A DNA stretch of 13,887 bases from assembly GCA_035642715.1 (NCBI GenBank), contig DASQRW010000187.1, positions 1 to 13,887 on the forward strand. The letters run 5' to 3'. A program made the position numbers and the translations under genes. The notes below the pieces were generated by a model that ran no database searches, was not told the origin of the DNA, and saw nothing but the letters and a program-made list of their open reading frames with translations. Below, piece by piece: positions 6,361 through 13,232 of this stretch (position 1 is its first letter; each line of letters opens with the position of its first letter). Origin of the DNA: JAJNBK01 sp035642715. Its GTDB lineage: Archaea > Thermoproteota > Nitrososphaeria > Nitrososphaerales > Nitrososphaeraceae.

Positions 6361-6390
6361 CTGTTATCATCTGTTTTCATCTGTTACCAC
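6361..6390. repeat. three 10-base tandem repeats
   Basis: CTGTTATCAT, CTGTTTTCAT and CTGTTACCAC lie head to tail, sharing CTGTT and most of the second half. The 10-base period places each copy on the same face of the helix, as in some cooperative protein-binding sites. Simple sequence slippage is equally possible. Confidence 0.5.
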
Positions 6391-6614
6391 TGAATGGTAT
6401 TTGAATTCAGAGTATCTGTGATGATCATGTCATATAGGTACTAAATATTGATGTTGAATTTCTTTTGAAATTAGCTCTCTAACTTACTGGTTGGTATGTG
6501 AGCATTCCGCAGAGGCTTTTATTCTTTATAGTGGACATCTGATTTGTCACATAGTTATTGGTTAAATTCTTTAAAATTATTTTTATGTGTGTATGGAGAA
6601 GAATTAGTTTACAG

Positions 6615-6633
6615 CATGTGACTCAGTCACATG
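6615..6633. repeat. perfect 19-base palindrome
   Basis: CATGTGACT and AGTCACATG flank a single C. Nine-base perfect arms are rare by chance (about one in 260,000 positions for equal base use). Related GTCAC elements lie nearby (GTCACATAG at about 6546 and GTCACTATG at about 6635). It has the form of a dimeric repressor operator, although no intact gene starts within 500 bases on the plus strand. Confidence 0.5.
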
Positions 6634-6813
6634 GTCACTATGAACTTACACTGATAAGCGACAACGAGAGGAGCAATATCCTTTCGATAGATTTGCATCT
6701 ATTAGACGTTACACAGGTTTTGATTTCTTAAAAAAGATCCATAATGAATAATCTATATTGCTGATACAAATGGCCAGTTTAACTTATGGATACAGTGCTC
6801 TACTTTAAGTTAA

Positions 6814-6843
6814 GATGATGGTGGTAGTGGTGGTGATGGTGGC
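6814..6843 (+). repeat. G-rich trinucleotide tract, possible two-tier quadruplex
   Basis: Ten triplets of GAT, GGT, AGT and GGC type follow each other, with seven GG pairs on one strand in otherwise AT-rich DNA. Read in one frame they give DDGGSGGDGGQH followed by a stop, with a stop directly before, so they are not part of a visible gene. The tract could be a relic of a glycine/aspartate-rich protein tail or a structure-forming element. Confidence 0.45.
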
Positions 6844-6863
6844 CAGCATTAAAACTAGCCAAG

Positions 6864-6987
6864 TTATAATACAGATTCACCTGTCTTTCTGGTTGTCAAA
6901 CCTGTTATAGCAGAAATATCTACAACAAATATTTTTCCTTCTATATTGTCTTATACTTTTCTTTAGATTTTTAATTAAACCATCCAT
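6864..6987 (-). pseudogene. possible 40-residue gene with one frameshift
   Basis: MDGLIKNLKKSIRQ (ATG at 6985-6987) continues in the next frame as IEGKIFVVDISAITGLTTRK and ends TGESVL. The second part reads like a beta strand plus loop of a real protein. Removing one base near 6940 joins the two. The family is unknown, and the join could be accidental. Confidence 0.2.
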
Positions 6988-7207
6988 TTTATCTCATATA
7001 ATAGAAATGTTTATCATTTTGTATGGAATTATACATAACGTTATAATGTCACCACTTTTTAACTTGCAAGTAAAATAAGCTTTCTGCTGTACCGCCATAT
7101 TGATAATTCTTGAAACGGAAAGTTCGGTGGTATTTCTTATATGACAGTTAGGCTACCATATTGCTTAGCACCTTAAAGCTTTTTACCGATTTATACTATT
7201 CTGTAGC

Positions 7208-8743
7208 ATGGATTTCTCAGAGCTGAAGCAAAAAAGGAAGGAGCATTCTCTAGGAGGTGGCGAGCAGAAACAGGAAGAGCACCGAAAGAAGGGAAAGCTG
7301 ACGGCTTTCGAAAGGATGAAGATATTATTTGATTCAGGAACATTTGTAGAGTTAGATCCTTTCGTCACCCATAACTGCTTTGACTTTGGGATGGAAAATA
7401 AAAAGATTCTCGGAGATGGAGTTGTTACGGGACATGGAATGATTGACGGCCGCCAGACTTATGCTTTCTCGCATGACTTTACAGTTTTAGGCGGATCTCT
7501 AGGATTGGCATTTGCTTCCAAAGTATGCAAGATAATGGATCTTGCATTGAAACAAGGATCTCCTATAATAGGCGTCAACGAGTCAGGAGGAGCTCGTATT
7601 CAGGAAGGAGTTGAAAGTCTTGCAGGCTACGCTGAGATTTTTTATAGGAACATGAAAGCCTCCGGAGTTGTCCCTCAGATATCCCTTATAATGGGTCCCT
7701 GTGCCGGAGGAGCTGTTTATTCACCAGCGATAACAGACTTTATAATCATGACCAAATCTGCATATATGTTCATCACAGGTCCAGAAGTGGTAAGAGAAGT
7801 TACTAAAGAAAAGGTAAGCTTCGATGAGTTAGGAGGAGCTCATGTCCATAATGAAAAGAGTGGGGTTGCACATTTCCTTGCGGAGGATGAACAGGAATGC
7901 TTTAGGATCCTCAGAAAACTTCTTTCATTCATTCCTTCAAACAACCTTGAGAATCCTCCTCGAATAGTTCCAAAGGATGATCCTAAGCGACATGATGAAG
8001 AACTAAATTCAATTCTTCCACCTAATCCCAACCGATCTTACGAGATGGAAGTGGTGATCAGAAAAATAGTAGACAATGGCGATTTCCTTGGGGTTCAGAA
8101 GTACTGGGCAAGGAATATAATAGTAGGATTCGCAAGGCTTGATGGCAACTCTGTAGGTATTGTAGCAAACAACCCAGAAATTCTCGCAGGTGTTCTAGAT
8201 ATAGATTCCTGCGATAAGGCAGCCCGTTTCGTCAGATTCTGCGACTGCTTTAACATTCCACTAATTGCTTTAGTTGATGTTCCAGGTTTTCTTCCTGGAA
8301 CAAATCAGGAGTGGGGAGGAATAATAAGACACGGAGCAAAGCTGCTTTATGCTTTCTCAGAAGCTACTGTACCAAAACTTACAGTTATAGTAAGAAAAGC
8401 ATACGGAGGAGCTTATGATGTAATGAACAGCAAGCATATAAGGGCAGACTGCAATTTCGCATGGCCTAACGCGGAAATTGCTGTCATGGGTCCTGAGGGA
8501 GCATGCAACATAATATTCAAACATGAAATATTAGAGTCAAAGAACCAAGAAAAAAAGAGGGCTGAACTAGTAGAAAGCTACAAGAAGAAATTTGCCAATC
8601 CTTATATCGCTGTTTCAAAAGGTTACATAGACGATGTGATCGAACCAAAGGAGACAAGAGAGAGATTGATCTCTGCGCTCATGGCTACTTACAGGAAAAG
8701 AGAGGAGAGGCCCAGAAGAAAGCATGGTAATATGCCGGTTTAG
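7208..8743 (+). CDS. pccB: acetyl-/propionyl-CoA carboxylase carboxyltransferase subunit
   Basis: This 511-residue protein is the carboxyltransferase (beta) subunit of acyl-CoA carboxylase. It moves CO2 from carboxybiotin to acetyl-CoA or propionyl-CoA, giving malonyl- or methylmalonyl-CoA. It has the family's two crotonase-like halves. In the N half: GVNESGGARIQEGVESLAGY (122-141) and GPCAGGAVYSPA (163-174), the first oxyanion hole. In the C half: DVPGFLPGTNQEWGGIIRHG at about 356-375 and RKAYGGAYDVMNSKH with Asp404. By alignment in mind, that Asp corresponds to the residue that favours propionyl-CoA in Streptomyces PccB. The length is normal and the start MDFSELKQKRKEHSLGGG suits the family. 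In Thaumarchaeota the enzyme serves the 3-hydroxypropionate/4-hydroxybutyrate CO2-fixation cycle. The biotin carboxylase and carrier lie downstream in the same direction after 371 bases, so expression may be separate. A methylmalonyl-CoA decarboxylase alpha subunit is the main alternative, made unlikely by accC and accB. Confidence 0.95.
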   Translation: MDFSELKQKRKEHSLGGGEQKQEEHRKKGKLTAFERMKILFDSGTFVELDPFVTHNCFDFGMENKKILGDGVVTGHGMIDGRQTYAFSHDFTVLGGSLGLAFASKVCKIMDLALKQGSPIIGVNESGGARIQEGVESLAGYAEIFYRNMKASGVVPQISLIMGPCAGGAVYSPAITDFIIMTKSAYMFITGPEVVREVTKEKVSFDELGGAHVHNEKSGVAHFLAEDEQECFRILRKLLSFIPSNNLENPPRIVPKDDPKRHDEELNSILPPNPNRSYEMEVVIRKIVDNGDFLGVQKYWARNIIVGFARLDGNSVGIVANNPEILAGVLDIDSCDKAARFVRFCDCFNIPLIALVDVPGFLPGTNQEWGGIIRHGAKLLYAFSEATVPKLTVIVRKAYGGAYDVMNSKHIRADCNFAWPNAEIAVMGPEGACNIIFKHEILESKNQEKKRAELVESYKKKFANPYIAVSKGYIDDVIEPKETRERLISALMATYRKREERPRRKHGNMPV

Positions 8744-8862
8744 TTTTTGGGTATTATATAATAATAATAGCAATAGTAAAAATAAAAAACAACTGAAAAG
8801 TAACCAAGTTGATTAAACTAATTTTATAAGTTTATGACCACTAATGAACAGCGCACTAAAAA

Positions 8863-8982
8863 TGAAAGGCAGAATTTTTCCTTAGATCATAACTTGCTTG
8901 GAAAGCTATTTCAACAAAGATACTTAAGATTATCCTGATGTCCATTAACCGGAGAATATCTAAATAGCTTCTACGCCTTTCA
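8863..8982. repeat. nested inverted repeats, candidate structured RNA or MITE-like element
   Basis: TGAAAGGC (8863-8870) pairs with GCCTTTCA (8975-8982). Inside, AAGCTATTT (8903-8911) pairs with AAATAGCTT (8962-8970), and further in AGAT (8927-8930) pairs with ATCT (8958-8961). The right strand is almost fully paired while the left has 32- and 15-base gaps. The element lies upstream of the accC promoter candidates and about 120 bases after pccB. It could be a pccB 3'-UTR structure, a small RNA, or a small mobile repeat with terminal inverted repeats. Confidence 0.45.
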
Positions 8983-9043
8983 ATAATCATGGGAGCCATT
9001 CCCTTAAGTTTTTCTCCTTCTATTCTTTGTGATTTTAGTAATT

Positions 9044-9085
9044 CACATGGCTAATCTTTTGCAATAAATATAACCACATGGCTAA
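9044..9085 (+). promoter_or_regulatory. paired operator-like repeats around a TATA box before accC
   Basis: The 11-base sequence CACATGGCTAA occurs twice, at 9044-9054 and 9075-9085, exactly 31 bases apart, about three helical turns. Between them lies AATAAATATAA (9063-9073), a good archaeal TATA box, which would place transcription near 9094, about 20 bases before the accC ATG. Sites on either side of a TATA box commonly block TBP or polymerase. A second TATA-like TTTTAAG at 9088-9094 would instead give a leaderless accC mRNA. Confidence 0.5.
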
Positions 9086-9114
9086 AAGTTTTAAGCCTTT
9101 TCTATGTTCTCTCC

Positions 9115-10611
9115 ATGATGTCTAAGAAGGTCCTTATAGCAAACAGGGGAGAAATAGTAATAAGAGTTGCAAGGACCTGCAGGAAACTTGACCTAAAGCC
9201 ATATTGCATTTATTCTGACGCAGACAAGGATTCTCTCTACATAAAATATTGCGAGCAAGCACTAAACATAGGGGAGTCCATTCCATCAGAGAGTTACCTT
9301 AGGACTGACAAAATCATCAATGCTGCAAAAAAACTTGGCTGCGATTCTATACATCCTGGCTATGGATTCCTTTCTGAGAATCCCAAGTTCGCTGATCTCT
9401 GCAAAAAGGAGGGACTCATTTTTATAGGCCCATCTCACGAGGCCCTACATATTTCAGGCGACAAGGTTAGCGCAAGAAAAGTCGCTTCAAAAGTTGCTCC
9501 AGTAGTTGATGGCTATGAGGTCTCACAGGAAAGCGATGCTATAAAACAAGCTGAAACCATAGGTTATCCTGTAATCCTAAAGGCTGTAGAAGGAGGAGGT
9601 GGAAGAGGTCTTAGGATAGTAAAGTCTTCAGAGGAGCTCAAGAAGGCCTTTCTCTCTTCAAAGAACGAAGCAATGATAAGCTTTGGTTCAGACAGGATGT
9701 ACATTGAACGGTATTTAGAAAATCCTAGGCACATCGAAGTACAGATTCTCGCAGATAATAACTCAAATGTAATTCACTTGGGAGAAAGGGAATGTTCTAT
9801 TCAGCGACGCCATCAGAAGCTCATAGAGGAGACACCTTCTCCTGCATTGACAAAAGAAATGAGAAACAGTATTACCGAAACTGCCATAGCGATAATGAAA
9901 GAAATAAGATATGAGAACGCAGGTACAGTAGAATTTCTATTCAAGGACCGGAAATTCTATTTTATGGAAGTCAATGCGAGGATACAAGTGGAGCACCCAA
10001 TAACAGAGATGGTTACAGGAGTGGATATAGTAGAACAGCAGATTCATGTAGCTTTAGGCAATGGATTATCAATAAAACAGGAAGATATAAAACCAAGGGG
10101 ACATGCAATAGAATGCCGAATAAATGCAGAACATCCGTTAAGCTTCATTCCTTTTCAAGGCATTGTGAAGAAATTCATTGTGCCTGAAGGAGACGGTGTC
10201 AGAGTGGATACTGCTTTATATTCTGGATACTCTATACCGATTTTCTATGATTCTCTTATAGCTAAACTGATATGCTTCGGAAAGAATAGGAGTGAAGCAA
10301 TAGAGAAGATGAAGCACTCTCTTTTGTCATTTAGGATTTCAGGCATTCCATCGACTATACCTTTCCATATATCATCATTGAATGATAGGAGATTTGTTAA
10401 TGGAAGCTACAACACATCGTTTGTTAATGAAATGAGACCTTTTTCATCAAAAGATGGAGAGATAGCTGCAGCAATTTTATCTCTATTACCAAAGAAGATC
10501 GAATTCATCAAGAGAAAAGAGGAGGAAGAGGATGATCCCTGGATTAGGAGCAGACTTGACTGGATTGATATCTTCGATGTTCATCATTTTTCATATAGGT
10601 GGAATGAATGA
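9115..10611 (+). CDS. accC: biotin carboxylase subunit of acetyl-/propionyl-CoA carboxylase
   Basis: This 498-residue protein carboxylates biotin on the carrier protein using bicarbonate and ATP. Landmarks in order: KVLIANRGEIVIRVAR (5-20), HPGYGFLSENPKFADLC (80-96), the ATP-grasp glycine loop KAVEGGGGRGLRI (156-168), ERECSIQRRHQKLIEE (224-239), FMEVNARIQVEHPITEMVTG (283-302) and ECRINAEHP with the catalytic Arg (333-341). Most family members have N-T-R in the second signature; here it is N-A-R, a tolerated change. The glycine loop uses Arg instead of the common Lys. The C-terminus carries an acidic-basic run (KRKEEEEDDPW) and an aromatic tail. Two ATGs stand in tandem (9115 and 9118), and either could start the protein. 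Its stop overlaps the accB start in ATGA, so the two are translationally coupled. It should act in the cytosol with pccB and accB in CO2 fixation. Confidence 0.96.
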   Translation: MMSKKVLIANRGEIVIRVARTCRKLDLKPYCIYSDADKDSLYIKYCEQALNIGESIPSESYLRTDKIINAAKKLGCDSIHPGYGFLSENPKFADLCKKEGLIFIGPSHEALHISGDKVSARKVASKVAPVVDGYEVSQESDAIKQAETIGYPVILKAVEGGGGRGLRIVKSSEELKKAFLSSKNEAMISFGSDRMYIERYLENPRHIEVQILADNNSNVIHLGERECSIQRRHQKLIEETPSPALTKEMRNSITETAIAIMKEIRYENAGTVEFLFKDRKFYFMEVNARIQVEHPITEMVTGVDIVEQQIHVALGNGLSIKQEDIKPRGHAIECRINAEHPLSFIPFQGIVKKFIVPEGDGVRVDTALYSGYSIPIFYDSLIAKLICFGKNRSEAIEKMKHSLLSFRISGIPSTIPFHISSLNDRRFVNGSYNTSFVNEMRPFSSKDGEIAAAILSLLPKKIEFIKRKEEEEDDPWIRSRLDWIDIFDVHHFSYRWNE

Positions 10612-11045
10612 AAATCAAAGTTAACGAAACCACATACGATATAGAAATTTTTGGAGAAAAAGTAAAGGTCAACGATAAAGAACTGATGGTAAAGTCAAAC
10701 CGGGATAATATTACAATAGAAGGAAAAACCTTTCACTTGGACTTCGCTGAGGAAGGGGAAAGGGAATCTTCGCTAATGATAATAGACGGTATGACATATT
10801 TGGTCTCAAAAAGCTCATTAACAGATACAACACTTAAGGAAATAAAGACACCCATAAGCGGCAAGATAATAGATGTTTTTGCAGAGGATGGAAGCAAAGT
10901 CAAAGAAGGTCAGGTCTTAATAGTTCTAGAGGCAATGAAAATGGAGATTCAGATAAAGTCCCACACAACTGGAACAATAAAGGAAATCAAAGCTTCCAAA
11001 GGACAATCTGTAAAGATAGGAGAGATTCTTGTAAAATTTGAATAA
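10608..11045 (+). CDS. accB: biotin carboxyl carrier protein of acetyl-/propionyl-CoA carboxylase
   Basis: This 145-residue protein carries the biotin that shuttles CO2 between biotin carboxylase and carboxyltransferase. The C-terminal 70 residues form the biotinyl domain: IKTPISGKIIDVFAEDGSKV, then LIVLEAMKMEIQIKSHTTG. Lys111 in the invariant E-A-M-K-M is the biotinylated residue, and GTIKEIKASKGQSVKIGEIL completes the flattened barrel. The N-terminal half (MKIKVNETTYDIEIFGEKVK and on) is a beta-rich domain of the kind seen in archaeal and propionyl-CoA carboxylase carriers, probably contacting the other subunits. The ATG overlaps the accC stop by ATGA and has AGGTGG about six bases upstream, one of the few clear ribosome sites here, as expected for an internal operon gene. 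No biotin-protein ligase gene lies in the window. Confidence 0.95.
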   Translation: MKIKVNETTYDIEIFGEKVKVNDKELMVKSNRDNITIEGKTFHLDFAEEGERESSLMIIDGMTYLVSKSSLTDTTLKEIKTPISGKIIDVFAEDGSKVKEGQVLIVLEAMKMEIQIKSHTTGTIKEIKASKGQSVKIGEILVKFE

Positions 11046-11430
11046 TAGCAATTTACAATTACTTTTCAGTGATATGCGATATTGATGCAGATTTAATCAT
11101 TCATATATTTAGAAATTCGGTAGCTCGCAAGTAAAAGAAAGCTCGCTCTTAATTACCATTACAACAAGCGATTTATGTCTCAATTCTCTATTCTTTCCTA
11201 TTGAAATGTATGTAAAGTTTATGATTTGCATTATACCATTATGTTTAACAGTGACGTTTGTTTTGCTATTCTTACCTTTTTTTATTATTATCCCATCCTA
11301 GAATCAATTTTTTAGAATATTATAATATCTATATCGATTACTGGCTGAAAAACCAATTTCATTTCAAGATACTACTTGTTTTAACAGTGGAGTAAATGTC
11401 GATTCTAGTAATATAAAGGGCCTTTAATTT
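11046..11430. other. gap after accB, with a possible terminator T-run
   Basis: No convincing gene is seen. AGCTCGC occurs twice, 18 bases apart (11122-11128 and 11140-11146). A run of seven T at 11277-11283 could end transcription from accB. TAAAGG-G-CCTTTA (11414-11426) is a 13-base palindrome just beyond the stop of the minus-strand small gene. Confidence 0.4.
11109..11231 (-). CDS. possible 40-residue small protein
   Basis: MQIINFTYISIGKNRELRHK, then SLVVMVIKSELSFTCELPNF. The frame is closed and begins with ATG, and composition is mixed rather than repetitive. There is no ribosome site and no recognised family, and a TTAAACATA lies about 20 bases upstream. It is downstream of the two-gene minus-strand operon but 200 bases away. 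A chance frame is quite likely. Confidence 0.2.
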   Translation of the reverse strand: MQIINFTYISIGKNRELRHKSLVVMVIKSELSFTCELPNF

Positions 11431-11601
11431 CTACTTTAGGTACTGACTTAAAGGTAGTTGAAATGTCACAGACTCGTCATGTATAAACATTTTTGAACGG
11501 TATGTTTCATGTGAGATCTGAATTATATCGATAGCCGGGGCAAACTGCCATATACTTGTTAAAGGTCTATTGATATTGTTCTTTACCGTCTCCACAATCA
11601 T
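11431..11601 (-). CDS. small unknown protein, second gene of a two-gene operon
   Basis: This 56-residue frame starts with ATG at 11599-11601, three bases after the stop codon of the 124-residue gene on the same strand, so the two are almost surely one transcript and translationally coupled. The sequence has ordinary protein composition: MIVETVKNNINRPLTSIWQF, then APAIDIIQISHETYRSKMFI, then HDESVTFQLPLSQYLK. The pattern suggests a helix followed by several strands. There are no cysteines, signal peptide or membrane segment. I do not recognise a family. The tight spacing after a gene of normal composition is the main support that it is real. It could also be the former C-terminus of the upstream gene separated by a stop, but the two are in different frames. 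Confidence 0.55.
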   Translation of the reverse strand: MIVETVKNNINRPLTSIWQFAPAIDIIQISHETYRSKMFIHDESVTFQLPLSQYLK

Positions 11602-11604
11602 TAA

Positions 11605-11979
11605 CTACCAGAAATTATAATCATGTAGTTTCGTTCCAGCATTAGGATTATTAATTATTATTCTACTAAAGGGCTTTGCATGCGGCTGTTTTTCAGGAGT
11701 TGAATTCAACTGCCACTCTTCAATTGGTATTTCAGAAATAATCTTCCTGGATAACCACATCTCATCATTGAAAACAACGACGAGATCTACTGCTATTTCT
11801 GGAGTTATACCACTTCTTCCATATTCTGTACTATCAGCTATCTTTTCAAATTCATTCCAACTTATAGCATAGTTGCCGTCAGCAGATGCTACCCACAAAA
11901 TGTCATTTGTTATCTTACCACAATTTTTAATATATTGCAATGTTTCTTTTAATAAGTTTCTATTAGGCGGTTGTGTCAT
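11605..11979 (-). CDS. unknown 124-residue protein, first gene of a two-gene operon
   Basis: This soluble protein has no motif I can name. It begins MTQPPNRNLLKETLQYIKNC and continues with a mixed alpha/beta core: ILWVASADGNYAISWNEFEK, then ITPEIAVDLVVVFNDEMWLS and ISEIPIEEWQLN. A polar stretch rich in Pro, Lys and His follows (about residues 93-103), and it ends AGTKLHDYNFW. The tryptophans at 29, 41, 75 and 89 and the spaced acidic residues argue for a folded domain. The start is the only ATG near the beginning of the open stretch; no Shine-Dalgarno is seen, and TTAAAG lies about 30 bases upstream, consistent with a leaderless mRNA. It is followed after three bases by the 56-residue gene. 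Possibly a lineage-specific protein. Confidence 0.7.
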   Translation of the reverse strand: MTQPPNRNLLKETLQYIKNCGKITNDILWVASADGNYAISWNEFEKIADSTEYGRSGITPEIAVDLVVVFNDEMWLSRKIISEIPIEEWQLNSTPEKQPHAKPFSRIIINNPNAGTKLHDYNFW

Positions 11980-12310
11980 TACTAGTATATGTAATTATCT
12001 ATCTCTTTAATTTAGCATATTTGAGCTGAAAGATCAATAATAATTTTCTGCAAAAAATAAGGAAATGTGATAAATATGTTTCCAACGGATACCGTTCACT
12101 TACATGATGAGATATTATGAAGCTAGCAACAAATACGTCAAATCCATCAATTATTTTCGCAGAAGGTATTTTGTCGTCTATTGTAGTAATTTCAAGTCTG
12201 TATTCTTAAGTTCTCGTTCTAAAATTATGATGTGAAGATGGCTAGTATATACTGTCATGCACTGCATTCGCCGTAGTTAAATTGGATTACATTTATAATT
12301 TAAGGTAAAT
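11980..12310. other. divergent intergenic region
   Basis: This gap separates the minus-strand unknown operon from the plus-strand CBS gene, so it should hold both promoters. TTTATAAT at 12292-12299 is TATA-like but only about 15 bases before the CBS ATG. On the minus side, TTAAAG near 12010 suits the unknown operon. Frames of 30 and 43 codons occur but lack support. Confidence 0.4.
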
Positions 12311-13090
12311 ATGACATTAGAATCTGATATACACAAATTAAAAGTAGCTGACTATATGACTACTAATCTCATAACAATACAATCTGATGCAATGTTTCCA
12401 GAAGCAACAAATATTATGGCCTCTAAAGGAATTGGCAGCCTCATAGTAATAAAAAATAATGATGCTATTGGCATCCTTAGTGAAAGAGAAATCCTTGAAG
12501 ATCTCTTATTGAATCTAGAAATCCAAAATAAGCATATCCAATACGTAAAGATCCAGCAATTTATCAGAATAACTCCAAATGATACGATTTATGCTGCGGC
12601 TAAATCTATGATCTCTAACAAAATTAGGTTATTGGTATTCGATAATAATAACATATTAGCAGGAATAATTACTGCATCAGATATAGTTAGAGCATTTAGG
12701 AAAACAGATAGCAATCCACCAATTGAAGATGTAATGAGCAACAAAATATACGATGTAGGATACAATAATTCCATCCTTAAGGCAGTCAAAACATTATACA
12801 AAAGAAGAATTGGTAGTGTTATTGTAACCAAAGATGAAAAACCGTATGGTATATTTACTGAAAGAGACTTACTGACTAAAGTTTTACCAACAAGAGGTAT
12901 AGAATTAGATGAAAAAGTGGGTGACTACTCTTCACGACCGTTAATAACAGCACAGCATGGAATACGTGCTAATGAAGCCTCAAATATAATGTTCATCAAT
13001 AATATGAAGAGATTACCATTAACAGAAGATGGCAAGATTGTATCGATAGTAACAGCAAGGGATTTAGTAGAAGCATTTCAGAAGGATTGA
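12311..13090 (+). CDS. protein with four CBS domains
   Basis: The 259-residue protein consists entirely of CBS domains, modules that bind adenosyl ligands such as AMP, ATP or SAM and act as energy sensors. Four copies can be read. CBS1 about 11-65: VADYMTTNLITIQSDAMFPE, then IGILSEREILE. CBS2 about 82-130: FIRITPNDTIYAAAKSM, then GIITASDIVRAF. CBS3 about 138-190: VMSNKIYDVGYNNSI, then GIFTERDLLTK. CBS4 about 204-257: LITAQHGIRANEASNIM, then SIVTARDLVEAF. Each ends in the G/S-I-x-T/S-x-R/S-D/E-(I/L) signature that contacts ligand phosphates. Two Bateman pairs give a disc-like dimer. No catalytic domain is attached, as is common for stand-alone archaeal CBS proteins, so the partner is unknown. 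The start has a weak AAGG upstream. The TATA-like TTTATAAT is closer than usual, so the promoter is uncertain. Confidence 0.93.
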   Translation: MTLESDIHKLKVADYMTTNLITIQSDAMFPEATNIMASKGIGSLIVIKNNDAIGILSEREILEDLLLNLEIQNKHIQYVKIQQFIRITPNDTIYAAAKSMISNKIRLLVFDNNNILAGIITASDIVRAFRKTDSNPPIEDVMSNKIYDVGYNNSILKAVKTLYKRRIGSVIVTKDEKPYGIFTERDLLTKVLPTRGIELDEKVGDYSSRPLITAQHGIRANEASNIMFINNMKRLPLTEDGKIVSIVTARDLVEAFQKD

Positions 13091-13096
13091 TAACAC

Positions 13097-13112
13097 TTTT
13101 TATATATATATA
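13097..13112 (+). terminator. T-run and TA repeat after the CBS gene
   Basis: Five T followed by alternating TA begins a few bases after the CBS stop codon. Archaeal transcription commonly ends in such T-rich DNA, so this is a likely stop for the CBS transcript. Confidence 0.4.
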
Positions 13113-13232
13113 CGTAGACTGATCATTGGAAATCGTAGTTGTAGACATTATGCTGGTATCCAAGTCCTAGTTCTCTACCATTGCTGTCATAATAACCTTT
13201 AATAGATATTAAGCAATAATTTCTTCACAATA

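Larger units (their letters stand above)
6262..7207. other. 945-base gene-poor stretch with repeats and gene scraps
   Basis: No intact gene is seen. From left to right it holds three 10-base tandem repeats (6361-6390), a 19-base palindrome (6615-6633), a 36-codon start-less plus-strand frame ending DRFASIRRYTGFDFLKKIHNE (6644-6751), a GGT/GAT triplet tract (6814-6843), and a possible frameshifted 40-residue minus-strand gene (6864-6987). It looks like decayed former coding DNA in front of the carboxylase genes. Confidence 0.5.
8744..9114. other. 371-base gap between pccB and accC
   Basis: No gene is seen. After the pccB stop come TTTTT and an AT-rich TATTATATAATAATA stretch that may end transcription, then a 120-base nested inverted repeat (8863-8982) and a repeat pair around a TATA box (9044-9085). 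The gap shows that pccB and accC are probably not one simple transcript. Confidence 0.6.

Noticed and set aside
6155..6421. 88-codon hydrophobic plus-strand frame resembling a membrane protein
   Set aside because: It is partly antisense to the HTH gene's N-terminus; the hydrophobicity comes from AT-rich antisense codons.
12104..12235. 43-codon plus-strand ORF and an overlapping 30-codon ORF upstream of the CBS gene
   Set aside because: No ribosome site or recognisable pattern; they lie in the expected divergent promoter region.
12589..12831. 80-codon minus-strand frame inside the CBS gene
   Set aside because: It is antisense to CBS domains 2 and 3.
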